Assembly: GCA_963855995.1 (NCBI GenBank)
Contig: OY979727.1
Location: 8,030,446 to 8,094,445 of the forward strand
Direction: 5' to 3'
Length of the DNA stretch: 64,000 nucleotides
Source of the DNA: Muricea muricata
Taxonomy: Eukaryota > Cnidaria > Anthozoa > Malacalcyonacea > Plexauridae
In this document: piece by piece, positions 1 to 8,947 of the stretch
Position numbering within the stretch: position 1 is the stretch's first letter
Layout: the number at the start of each line of letters is the position of its first letter
Notes under the pieces: generated by a model
Databases searched by the model: none
Seen by the model: the letters and a program-made list of their open reading frames with translations, nothing else
Told to the model about the DNA's origin: nothing
Made by a program: the position numbers and the translations under genes

Positions 1-857
1 AATCCCCCCCCCCCCTGCCCCCCAGGAATTATCGTTCCAGATCTATTATACTTCATTGTAGATAGCCAACGCATACCTACGATGAATCCAAGATGGCGTC
101 GTCAAACCATAGGCGGTCCAGTGCTGATTATTGGCTTCTGGCTGGAACGAAGCTTTTATGTTATAAGCAAGGAAGCACGTTTGTGAAAATACTGCACGTT
201 GTTCACTTGGCACACTTGCGTGCGACCCTCGCACATACGAGTCTTCTCGGATTCATCGACAACTTTGACAAATGCAAAAATATTAACAAAGAACAAAAAA
301 ACGTTTAAAAAACTACATACATTTAAGCAGCAGCCATTTTTTAAACTTTTACTCACAATAACTTTTAACCCAAAAACTAATTTCTAAGCATGTGAAAAAG
401 CCAATTTCGGTCATATTCTTGACATAAAATTGTCAAAACCATGTTGGGGTCACCAACCCTGTGCACACCTCACAGTTTTTAAGTTGCGAAGAAGGCCGTG
501 ATTGGCTGGGCCACTTATGATTTAATTAAATTCCACTTGTATGCGAAAAAGAACGAAATATTTGATATTTTTCTATAAATGTATGTTTCGTACTAACAGA
601 TTTTTATGTATCACATTATGCTAAAGTCATAACAGAAAGAACACGCGCGACTACCTCTGGCCAATTGAAAACACAAGCATGCAAAACAAATACACTTCCG
701 GAGAAATTCGTACTTTATCAAGAATAGTTAATCTGTAGAACTATATTTGTAAATCTGCTCTTTCAGATGGAACTGTCTCTTCTTTGAAATCATTATCAAC
801 TGAATAAATTAAACCCAATAAATTAAATTATATGTTTCAGGCCTTCCATTCGAACAA
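1..857. other. AT-rich stretch without a recognised gene
   Basis: Only short scattered ORFs are present, without recognisable motifs or a convincing exon. The window opens with a cytosine run. I see no gene here; it may be an intergenic or intronic segment. Confidence 0.5.
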
Positions 858-1238
858 TGGACCATTCCCTTTAGACAAGCTTTTGAATTAGGAATATTCA
901 TAAGCAGAGCTGAAAAGAGCATCCTAAATTTAGTAAAATGGCGACGTTTGGTTGCAAAATATTGTAAAATGTGGAAAATATAGTACTGTGAAGTTTGCAA
1001 ATTTTGATATACTTTTGTATTATGCGCGGAAAAGTGTAATCACATTTCAAATTCTGATTGCACTTTTCTGATTACACACCGCACACAATAAAAAAGTATG
1101 CAAAATTTGCAAACTTCACAGGACTATATTTTCAACATTTTGGAATGCTTTGCAACTAAACTTCACAATTCTACTAAATTTAGCATGCCCTTTTCAGCTA
1201 TGCTAATGAATTTTCCAAATTCAAAAGTTTGTCTCTTT
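858..1238. repeat. Palindromic MITE, copy 1
   Basis: Long imperfect inverted repeat. The left arm begins TGGACCATTCCCTTTAGAC and the right arm ends in a diverged complement (AAGTTTGTCTCTTTCT). Inner segments such as CCTAAATTTAGTAAAAT and TATACTTTTGTATTA also recur inverted in the right half. The same element occurs at 44007-44355 with similar length and internal order, so this is an interspersed family and not a local hairpin. No transposase is encoded; its superfamily is not determined. Confidence 0.75.
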
Positions 1239-1344
1239 CTTGTCTCAATTGTTTTTCGCTAATTTCGGCAACTACATACTCCTTCTTCTTATACAATGCA
1301 ATTGTCCGTCTGTGTTAGTAGATATTGTTTAGTTGTTTATTGTT

Positions 1345-2215
1345 CAGTTCTTGGACCTTTGTTTTTTTTATTATATATTAATGATTTTTATAAATGTGTA
1401 CCCGATATTGATTTTCATCTTTATGTTGACGATTCCAATTTATTTTGTTCTCATAAAAGCCTTCAGGCTTTAGAGACAATTCTAAATGATCAATTAAATA
1501 GTATTAATGAGTGGCTATGTGCAAACAAGCTATCTTTAAATGTTGATAAATCTAATTTTGTTATTTTTCACCCTCCTCAAAAGAGCCCTACATATTCTAT
1601 TAATCTCAAAATACATGATAAAGTAATTATGCAAAAAAGAAGTATCAAGTATTTAGGTGTTTTAATTGATAGCTCTTTGAATTGGAAGGACCATAACCAT
1701 GAACTCTCGAAAAAAAATTTAAGAGGCATTGGAATTTTGTTAAAGCTTCGTAAGTGTGTTTCTACTCAAATTCTTCTACAAGTTTATTATTCAATCATTT
1801 ATTCATTTTTCATATATGGTGTTTGATCTAGGGAAATACCTATAAAACTTGATCCCTTGATAATCTTGCAAAAAAAAGCTGTGCGCATTATAACATTTTC
1901 CGACTTTTTAGCACATACTTCGCCTCTTTTCAAAGAACTCAATCTCCTAAAATTCGTCGGTATTGTTGACTTTCATACCATTCTATTTATGTTTCGGTAT
2001 AGCAGGGGCAATTTCCCAGGCAATTTTGATGGATATTTTAACTCAGTTTGTAATACGCATCTATGTACACATGCTGCGTCTAAAAAGCCTTTTTGTTACC
2101 TTTAACACGAACGAACTATGGGTTGTTTAATATTCGGTTTTGTGGACCAAAAGTATGGACTACAATTGATGAATCATTTAAATCTTTAAGTATGACTTGT
2201 TTCAAAAAACAAATT
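1345..2215 (+). mobile_element. Decayed 5'-truncated LINE (CR1/Jockey-like RT)
   Basis: The translation shows the second half of a non-LTR reverse transcriptase. It begins at SVLGPLFFLLYIND, then has the catalytic YVDD box (around 1420-1431), NKLSLNVDKS, and KYLGVLIDSSLNW. An in-frame TGA at 1824-1826 interrupts it. The same frame continues to 2105 with the LINE C-terminal pattern IILQKKAVRIITF and HTSPLFKELNLLKF; the last part (about 2106-2215) lies in another frame. Endonuclease and the first RT blocks are missing. The stop, frame change and truncation mark it as non-functional. Clade assignment is inference from the motif spacing. Confidence 0.8.
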
Positions 2216-2896
2216 TAAAAATCAAATAATTGGTCTTTACTGACATTAAATTTTCAATCCACAGACATCAAATTGATCTATTTTCATTTGATTTAATAAG
2301 TATTATACTTTATGTTGGCTCTTTGCTCTTTGTTCGCTTGTTTTTTGTTTGTTTTTTGTTTCGTACCTTGTTTGTTTGTCTCATAAATGTTGCATTGTAA
2401 CTTAGGTTAACATATAATATATTTTAATTGTTTTCCGTCACCTTGTCAAATATAATAGCTTCACTTCCTACTTTAAGGTCATCTGCCTCGTCTAGCTCCT
2501 TTATAGTTATTGTGGATGGCCTTCACTCTTGTTTGTAAATAATGTATTGTAAATTTATCTTGTACTTTTCTGAGAGTGTTAATTAAATTATTGTCTGTTG
2601 TCTATTGTTTTATTTTGTTGTACTATGTTGTTGATGTTTTACGCTGTATTACCTGTCATGGCGTGTACTACTTCCGAAATTCTTTGCTTACGGCGGGCGA
2701 GAAACGCAATGAGAGTAATAAGGAAAAAGTAATTGGAATTTCCCTGGCCAGTTATCGAAATAACGTCCACGCCATTATACCAAGTTGTTGTTTCAAACTT
2801 TTAACACCGTGTAATAACACTGAAGATTTTGATAACATAATTCTATACGACATAATTGACGTGAAGAATCCCCACCCATTTATTGCTATTAAACTG
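2216..2896. other. LINE 3' flank and unassigned AT-rich sequence
   Basis: T-rich sequence with TTGTTTGTTTTTTG tracts follows the LINE and may be its 3' UTR. A 127-codon open frame at 2576-2959 (+) begins with a hydrophobic stretch, but it runs into the minisatellite and shows no recognisable domain, so I do not call it a gene. Confidence 0.4.
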
Positions 2897-3185
2897 AGGA
2901 ATTCCCTGATAAAAATTTATTGCTACCCCAAAGAACTCCGTGGTATAAATTATTGCTAACCTATAGAATTACGTGATATAACCTATCCGTGACATAAATT
3001 ATTGCTAACCTGAGGAATTACGTGATATAAATTTTCGCTAACCTGAAGAATTCCGTTGCGTAAATTTTGCTAACCCGAAGAGTTCCGTCATAAAAATCAT
3101 TGCTAAGCTAAAGAATTCCGTGATATGAATTTTTCCTGACCTGAGGAATTCAATGAAATTATGTATCCTAACCCTGAGGAATTAC
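2897..3185 (+). repeat. Minisatellite, ~33-bp period
   Basis: About eight diverged copies of a ~33-bp unit of the form AGGAATTCCGTGATATAA followed by ATTATTGCTAACCTG. Units differ by substitutions and small indels, and one unit is expanded. The array ends ~100 bp before the LTR element and carries no coding signal. Confidence 0.8.
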
Positions 3186-3283
3186 ACATACCTCATACAT
3201 GTAGGTTGTAGCTTCATTTGTGTCGTTGTTGATATCGAGGCCAGTATTGTCCACTGCAGCATGTCAACCCTGACAATACAACT

Positions 3284-3444
3284 TGTAACATGATACTGTA
3301 ATTAGCCAAATATTAAAAGAGACGTTTTGTTGTAATCTAGACAGAGTGAGCATGCACCCCGAGAGAAAAGGGTTGCACATGTAATATATTGAGTAAAGAA
3401 ACTATTAAAACCGAGTGTCATTTACGGTGCCTCGCTACGCTACA
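3284..3444 (+). repeat. 5' LTR of the gypsy element
   Basis: 161 bp, TGTAACATGATACTGTAATT ... CGCTACGCTACA, identical by eye to 8312-8472. Short LTRs of this size are unusual but known among animal gypsy elements. It must contain the promoter and RNA processing signals. Confidence 0.97.
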
Positions 3445-3446
3445 AC

Positions 3447-3460
3447 TGGTGGCAGCGGTG
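3447..3460 (+). promoter_or_regulatory. Candidate tRNA primer-binding site
   Basis: TGGTGGCAGCGGTG starts 2 bp after the 5' LTR end. It begins with TGG, complementary to the CCA end of a tRNA, exactly where minus-strand priming occurs in LTR elements. I cannot name the tRNA from memory with confidence. Confidence 0.7.
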
Positions 3461-3493
3461 AAATAAGTCGAAGAAAAAACAACGTTAACAAAA

Positions 3494-4360
3494 ATGGCTA
3501 CAGCGAGCATTCTTCCATCCAAATTCGACGGAGACGATATTGTCGTGTGCCTACGAGAGTTTGATGCGTGCGCTTTAGCCAATGGTTGGAAAGACGAGGA
3601 CAAAATTAAGAAGTTGCCTGCGTTTCTACGAGGACGCGCAGCTACACATTTCTACGCCACCCCTGCCGAAGAAAGAGCTACCTACGATGCCGCAACAAAA
3701 AAGCTGAAGCAAGCCCTATGCCCACCAGTCGAAAGGGAAAACTACTACGCAAAATTTGATAACCGAATGCTGCGCACTGGTGAAGACCCGTCGGTTTATA
3801 AATGGGAGTTGGAACAACTTCTAGAAAAAGCCGATCCGAACCTCACTGTAGAAGCCAAGTCTGCTCTTTTGTCCCGCCAATTCATGCGTGGTCTGCCAAG
3901 CTCTATACGTGGAAAACTTTTGGCTCACAACCCCACACCAACCTTAAGCGAGATGCTGAGTTTTGTTCAACGCTATCGAGCGATCGAAGACCACGAAGTC
4001 CCTGCACACACGAGCGCAAGTACGGCTACACACAAACAGACAGCGGACATCGACCAACTCGTGGGTTTAATGACCGAACTAGTAACTCGACAGAAAGCGC
4101 TTGAAGACCAAGTTGCTACTTCCCAGCAGTTGTACACCGCAGCAATCAAGCAACAACAACGTCCACGAGCTAATGTCACGTGTTTTCGTTGTGGAAAACA
4201 AGGCCACATTGCTCGAGAATGCCCCAACTCCAGCCAACGCCAAGACCGTTCCAACGTGCAATGCTACGAATGCTGGAGGTACGGACACTTCGCCCGTGAA
4301 TGTGGAAATTATGCGCCTTTAAACTTCCAAGGGCCGTCTCGAGGAACCACAGGCCGGTAG
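3494..4360 (+). CDS. gag: Gag polyprotein of the gypsy element
   Basis: 288 codons, ATG in AAAATGG context, the first ATG after the primer-binding site in this frame. The N-terminal ~170 residues look like a helical retrotransposon capsid (for example FLRGRAATHFYAT and RQFMRGLPSSIRGKLL). Residues 230-243 (CFRCGKQGHIAREC) and 257-270 (CYECWRYGHFAREC) are two CCHC zinc knuckles for RNA binding. Gag forms the particle that packages the element RNA. The stop codon (4358-4360) lies within the predicted frameshift stem, so termination here gives Gag and slippage gives Gag-Pol. No internal break is seen. Confidence 0.95.
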   Translation: MATASILPSKFDGDDIVVCLREFDACALANGWKDEDKIKKLPAFLRGRAATHFYATPAEERATYDAATKKLKQALCPPVERENYYAKFDNRMLRTGEDPSVYKWELEQLLEKADPNLTVEAKSALLSRQFMRGLPSSIRGKLLAHNPTPTLSEMLSFVQRYRAIEDHEVPAHTSASTATHKQTADIDQLVGLMTELVTRQKALEDQVATSQQLYTAAIKQQQRPRANVTCFRCGKQGHIARECPNSSQRQDRSNVQCYECWRYGHFARECGNYAPLNFQGPSRGTTGR

Positions 4361-7300
4361 ACAGCCCCGAAACAAGTAAGAACTGTGACTTTATTAATAA
4401 ATCTAGTAATATTAATGTTTCCAATGACAGTTTGCCTGAACATCCATTTGTTGCCTGTGTCATTGACGGTGTACCTGTCAATGCTTTGTTAGATACTGGA
4501 TCAATGAAGTCTTTTATTAGTGATAGAATTCATAATATCTTTGATTTTGACGGTGGTAGATTAGATACATCGCAGTCGCACCGTTGTACCTCAGTTACCG
4601 GAGGGGACTTAAATATTGCAGGAACCATATCTACAATCGTGACTTTTTCACGTTCTAAACACAACTATCATAGTTCTTTTCTTGTGAGTAGTAATATACC
4701 GTACGATTGTGTTTTGGGATGGGACTTTATAACACAGCATAAATTAAGTATTCGAGGGGATTGCTTGGGAGGGCGAAGTCATTATCAGTTAGTGGGGACC
4801 TATGGGAAAATCCCAATACATGCGGAGCATCCAGCAATGAATGTAGAATCGAACGGAGTTGTGATTACAGAGGCGAACTCACCGGTCGTTTCCCCCAGTG
4901 AAGCGAGCAAAACCAATGCGGTACTCGTGCAATCTCAGTTGAAAGGTGTCAGTAAAGTGATTGCGTCTGAAGTAGTGGCAATTCCGGCTCGATCGGAAAT
5001 GGTAATTGAAGGTAAGATACAGGCGAAAGGTATTTCCCAGGTTGGCATGATATCAGCTAGTCAGGCGGATAGTATTAGACGCTTACAAGGATTACATGTA
5101 GCCCATTTAGTTGTCACCCCTGCAGGTAAAACCGTACCAGTACGAATAGCTAATACTACATCAAACGAAATCGAATTACCGAAAGGCTGCAAATTAGCGG
5201 AATTTTGCCCCCTAATTGAGCAAGAAGCCGTTGCTAACACTAAGTTTCCGGTTAATTGTAATGCCGTACAAACAGATAATCTTGGGCAGAAAATCGATGC
5301 TTGCTTAGATACAGATTTAAGTAACGCCGAAAAACAACAAGTAAAACAAGTATTAGGCGAGTTTGAAGAACTGTTTAGCGACACAATTGGCCAAACCAAT
5401 ATTGCGCATCACAAAATTGACACCGGTGATAACCCGCCGATTAGGCAACGTGCCAGGCGAATGCCATATGCATTTCGCGAAGAATCTAACAAGCAAATTG
5501 AAGACATGTTAGAAAAAGGAATAATCAGTCCTAGCACAAGTCCATGGGCTAGTCCAATTGTCTTAGTCCGCAAAAAGTCAGGCGACCTTCGTTTTTGTAT
5601 TGACTACCGCAGGCTTAACCAGATTACACGCAATGACGCACATCCGCTGCCTAGGGTTGACGATTTACTTGACGCGGTTGGAAATGCAAAGTATTTTACC
5701 ACACTAGACCTCAAAAGCGGCTACTGGCAAATTCCTGTTCACCCTGACGATCGGGAAAAAACTGCCTTTGTAACGCATGGCGGCTTATATGAATTTAATC
5801 GTATGCCTTTTGGGCTAGCAACTGCGCCCGCAACATTCCAACGAGCCATGGAACTAGCTTTAGCGGGCCTTACCTATAGTATTTGTCTTTGCTACTTAGA
5901 TGACATAATTATCTTTAGTGACAGTATTGCCGAACATTGTAACCGATTAAGAGCGGTTTTAACTCGTTTTCGGCAGCATGATTTGCGCTTAAATTTGGCA
6001 AAATGTACGTTCGCAGCTAAAAAGGTTCACTATTTAGGACATATGATATCCGAAGACGGAGTTAGTCCACTACCGTCAAAAATCGAAGCAATTAAACAGA
6101 TTCCTGTGCCGAAGACAGTGAAGGAAGTCCGAAGTTTTTTAGGGTTGTCAGGATACTACCGCCGTTTTATTAAGAATTATGCCACTATTTCGGCGCCTCT
6201 TACTAAATTAACCACGAAAACCTGCACCACGCAGTTTAACTGGATCGCAGATTGTGAAAATGCTTTTACACTTCTAAAAACATGCTTATGCAAGTCGCCG
6301 GTTTTGGTTCATCCCAAATTTGACAGAGAATTTCTCCTACAAACCGATGCCTCGGATATAGGATTAGGCGCAATTTTATCCCAGCTTGATGACAATGGTG
6401 TCGAACGTCCCATTGCGTACGCCTCAAAAATCTTGTTTGGTCGCGAGCGCAAGTATTGCACCACGGAAAAAGAAGCGCTTGCGGTTATATTCGGTATTCG
6501 CACCTTTCGAACCTATTTACTTGGCCGGCCTTTCAAAGTAATAACGGACCATAGTGCACTAAAATGGCTTGACAATATGCATCTCAAAGGACGATTAGAG
6601 CGATGGGTAATGGAGTTACAAGAATTTCAATTTTCTGTTATTCATAAGCCAGGTACACTCCATAGCAATGCTGATGCACTTTCTCGTCTTGTAGCACATG
6701 ACCAGTCTACTGAAAACACGTTGAATACCGCATCTAACTCACGGCATGACCCTGCGAATAATAGTTGTGCCATAACCCTTCATCCGACAGTAAACTTAAG
6801 GAAAGCTCAGCAAGACGACCCGAGTATTTTGAAAGTCATCCAAATGAAAACAAGCCGTACACCAAAACACAAACTAGCCGCATGGAGACATGATCGCAAT
6901 TTAGTAATATTTTGGCATCATTACGATAAACTGTTTGTTCGAGATGGGTTGCTTTATAAGTCCTTAAAGACGAAAAATACACATCCAGACCCTGCCATAG
7001 TGGTGCCCAAAGCTTTAGAAACCGAAATACTAAAAGGTATTCACGACAGCCCATTCACCGGACACTTAGGGGTCACACGAACATTAGATCGCATTAGGAA
7101 ACGTTTCTTTTGGCCAAACATGCGGAAAACAGTTGAGAATTACATTCGCCAATGTGACATCTGCGCCAAAAGAAAAGCACCCGCACCGACGGCCAACAAT
7201 GGCACAGCCCCACTGCAAAGCTTACAAGTTAGCGAACCATTTACATTTTGGGCTTTAGATTACATGGGTCCCTTACCAGAAACACATCGCGGTAACAAAC

Positions 7301-8241
7301 ACATATTGGTTTTAATGGATCATTTCACCAAATGGTGTGAAGCCTTTCCTACACCGGATCAAAAGGCATCCACGATCGCAAAAATACTTGTTGATAGAGT
7401 TTTCAGCCGTTTCGGTCCCCCAGCTGTCTTGCACTCTGATCAAGGTGCAAATTTCGAAAGCACGTTAATGCATGAAGTGTGCGATGTAATGGGAATTACA
7501 AAGACTAGAACAACTGCATATCACCCTCAATGTGACGGGCAAGTTGAGAGACAGAACAGAACATTACAAGATATGTTAGCAGCATTTTGTACAAAACATG
7601 ACAATGATTGGGACTTATGGATAGACGCAGCAGTTTTCGCATACAACACTAGCCTGCAGGAATCATTACAAACCTTCCCATACGAAATAGTTTTTGGACG
7701 GATTCCCAGATTACCGTTGGAATTAGAATTAGGACTGCCACTGAAAGACCCCAGCACGCAATCAGAATACACTCAGTTGCTTAGGAAGGTATTTCAGGAA
7801 GTAAGGGAGGTAGCAAGGCAGAATTTAGAGAAAGCAAGGAAAAAACAGAGGAAAAATAACGAGGAAAGAATTCAAACATGGCGCCCATTCGCCCCAGGGG
7901 AGACAGTGTACCTGCGCAGACCGAAAGGATGGAAATTAGGGGCCAAATGGATTGGGCCATTTGAAATTGTTTGTAGGATGGGTGTTGATTACAAAATAAG
8001 ATCGAACCAAGGAAAGATTACGGTGGTTCACCATGATCGGCTAAAGCGTGGCTATGCACCAGTGAATGGCGGCAAGGTTGTTTGTCCTGCTCCAGAACTT
8101 GGGGGTGACCAGGTGGTCTACACTGTTCCCACAGGCAACGTTCGACCTCATTGCGACAATGCTCCGCATATCCTACGGGTTAGGCCTAGGAATCTCAGGC
8201 AAAATGTTCATGCGCCTGATCAGTACGGCTTTGCTGTGTAG
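4300..8241 (+). CDS. pol: Pol polyprotein: protease, RT, RNase H, integrase
   Basis: Open frame of 1,313 codons, -1 relative to gag. A TGA at 4297-4299 blocks upstream extension, so it is made by frameshifting at 4318-4324 and the ATG at 4300 is probably not used. Aspartic protease active site LLDTGS (D65). RT with RFCIDYRRLN and catalytic YLDD at 532-535. RNase H with LLQTDASD (D683). Integrase with HHCC zinc finger (HDSPFTGHLG...CDICAKRK), then D987, D1047 and E1083; the last two are 35 residues apart, the canonical D,D35E spacing. A GPY/F-type module (KWIGPFEIV) lies near the C-terminus. All catalytic residues are present and the frame is unbroken, so the protein could be functional. Confidence 0.97.
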   Translation: MWKLCAFKLPRAVSRNHRPVDSPETSKNCDFINKSSNINVSNDSLPEHPFVACVIDGVPVNALLDTGSMKSFISDRIHNIFDFDGGRLDTSQSHRCTSVTGGDLNIAGTISTIVTFSRSKHNYHSSFLVSSNIPYDCVLGWDFITQHKLSIRGDCLGGRSHYQLVGTYGKIPIHAEHPAMNVESNGVVITEANSPVVSPSEASKTNAVLVQSQLKGVSKVIASEVVAIPARSEMVIEGKIQAKGISQVGMISASQADSIRRLQGLHVAHLVVTPAGKTVPVRIANTTSNEIELPKGCKLAEFCPLIEQEAVANTKFPVNCNAVQTDNLGQKIDACLDTDLSNAEKQQVKQVLGEFEELFSDTIGQTNIAHHKIDTGDNPPIRQRARRMPYAFREESNKQIEDMLEKGIISPSTSPWASPIVLVRKKSGDLRFCIDYRRLNQITRNDAHPLPRVDDLLDAVGNAKYFTTLDLKSGYWQIPVHPDDREKTAFVTHGGLYEFNRMPFGLATAPATFQRAMELALAGLTYSICLCYLDDIIIFSDSIAEHCNRLRAVLTRFRQHDLRLNLAKCTFAAKKVHYLGHMISEDGVSPLPSKIEAIKQIPVPKTVKEVRSFLGLSGYYRRFIKNYATISAPLTKLTTKTCTTQFNWIADCENAFTLLKTCLCKSPVLVHPKFDREFLLQTDASDIGLGAILSQLDDNGVERPIAYASKILFGRERKYCTTEKEALAVIFGIRTFRTYLLGRPFKVITDHSALKWLDNMHLKGRLERWVMELQEFQFSVIHKPGTLHSNADALSRLVAHDQSTENTLNTASNSRHDPANNSCAITLHPTVNLRKAQQDDPSILKVIQMKTSRTPKHKLAAWRHDRNLVIFWHHYDKLFVRDGLLYKSLKTKNTHPDPAIVVPKALETEILKGIHDSPFTGHLGVTRTLDRIRKRFFWPNMRKTVENYIRQCDICAKRKAPAPTANNGTAPLQSLQVSEPFTFWALDYMGPLPETHRGNKHILVLMDHFTKWCEAFPTPDQKASTIAKILVDRVFSRFGPPAVLHSDQGANFESTLMHEVCDVMGITKTRTTAYHPQCDGQVERQNRTLQDMLAAFCTKHDNDWDLWIDAAVFAYNTSLQESLQTFPYEIVFGRIPRLPLELELGLPLKDPSTQSEYTQLLRKVFQEVREVARQNLEKARKKQRKNNEERIQTWRPFAPGETVYLRRPKGWKLGAKWIGPFEIVCRMGVDYKIRSNQGKITVVHHDRLKRGYAPVNGGKVVCPAPELGGDQVVYTVPTGNVRPHCDNAPHILRVRPRNLRQNVHAPDQYGFAV
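4318..4367 (+). promoter_or_regulatory. -1 programmed ribosomal frameshift site (gag-pol)
   Basis: TTTAAAC at 4318-4324 is in the gag frame as T TTA AAC, the canonical X XXY YYZ heptamer, and re-reading as TTT AAA enters pol. After a 6-nt spacer (4325-4330) comes a predicted stem: GGGCCGTCT (4331-4339) pairs with AGACAGCCC (4359-4367), eight pairs with one C.A mismatch and a 19-nt loop. The 3' arm overlaps the gag stop codon. The arrangement matches classical retroviral and coronaviral frameshift elements. The pairing was made by hand; a pseudoknot with the loop is possible. Confidence 0.88.
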
Positions 8242-8311
8242 TAATACTCCCAGAGGAAACATAATTGTATTTGTAATTCTTGTGGGCAAGAATATTATTG
8301 TTGAGGGATGG

Positions 8312-8472
8312 TGTAACATGATACTGTAATTAGCCAAATATTAAAAGAGACGTTTTGTTGTAATCTAGACAGAGTGAGCATGCACCCCGAGAGAAAAGGG
8401 TTGCACATGTAATATATTGAGTAAAGAAACTATTAAAACCGAGTGTCATTTACGGTGCCTCGCTACGCTACA
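8312..8472 (+). repeat. 3' LTR of the gypsy element
   Basis: 161 bp, indistinguishable by eye from 3284-3444. It is preceded by the purine-rich stretch GAGGGATGG (8303-8311), the likely plus-strand primer. AACT follows as target duplication. Confidence 0.97.
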
Positions 8473-8476
8473 AACT

Positions 8477-8939
8477 CTCGGATGCACTCATTCGCTTTCA
8501 TTGCTAGGCGAAATATCAAAATATATACAACTTTTCTTTAAAATGGCGGAGATTTGCCGAGTTGAGAGCGTATCACTGTGATAGACAGCAATGTGGTTGG
8601 TTGATCAGATAATGATATGTGAAGCCCTCACGCCAGGCTGCTCAGTCAGCTCAGACGATCGTCTGGTGTGGGTAACACCCGGTGTTCTCAATTGAGAACA
8701 AATGGGTAATGCTCGTTGAGGTGTATGGACACACAAAGGACAAAACAAAGTAATCAAATATTCAGAGTAATTGTCATTTCTACAATGGTATAACTAATAT
8801 TAATTCTACGTGAATGAACAAGAATATATAAAAGAACAATATGTAGACCTGTAAAATAATAAAGAGTTTCCAAGTAGCGTTTTCTTATTAATCTTTTGAA
8901 GTAGAAGTAGACTAGAGTTTATACCTAAGCTGAGTCTGG
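8477..8939. other. Intergenic stretch, nothing recognised
   Basis: Between the LTR and hAT elements. There are no ORFs over 60 codons and no evident repeats apart from a small GAGAACA...TGTTCTC inversion near 8681-8702. Confidence 0.4.
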
Positions 8940-8947
8940 TTAGAAGC

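Larger units (their letters stand above)
3284..8472 (+). mobile_element. Complete Ty3/gypsy LTR retrotransposon
   Basis: A 5,189-bp element bounded by two 161-bp LTRs (3284-3444 and 8312-8472) that begin TGTAAC and end CTACA, in the TG...CA form expected for LTRs. I could find no difference between the two LTRs by eye. A 4-bp target duplication AACT flanks it (3280-3283 and 8473-8476). Inside, in order, are a primer-binding site, gag, a gag-pol frameshift site and pol. Pol order is protease, RT, RNase H, integrase, which defines the Ty3/gypsy (Metaviridae) lineage. No env-like frame follows pol. Identical LTRs and unbroken ORFs indicate very recent insertion and possibly an active copy. Confidence 0.97.

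Noticed and set aside
2576-2959. 127-codon ORF with hydrophobic start
   Set aside because: Its end runs into the 33-bp minisatellite, no domain or splice context supports it, and a chance ORF is likely in T-rich sequence.
2897-3185. CRISPR array
   Set aside because: Units are contiguous without unique spacers, and the genome is animal.
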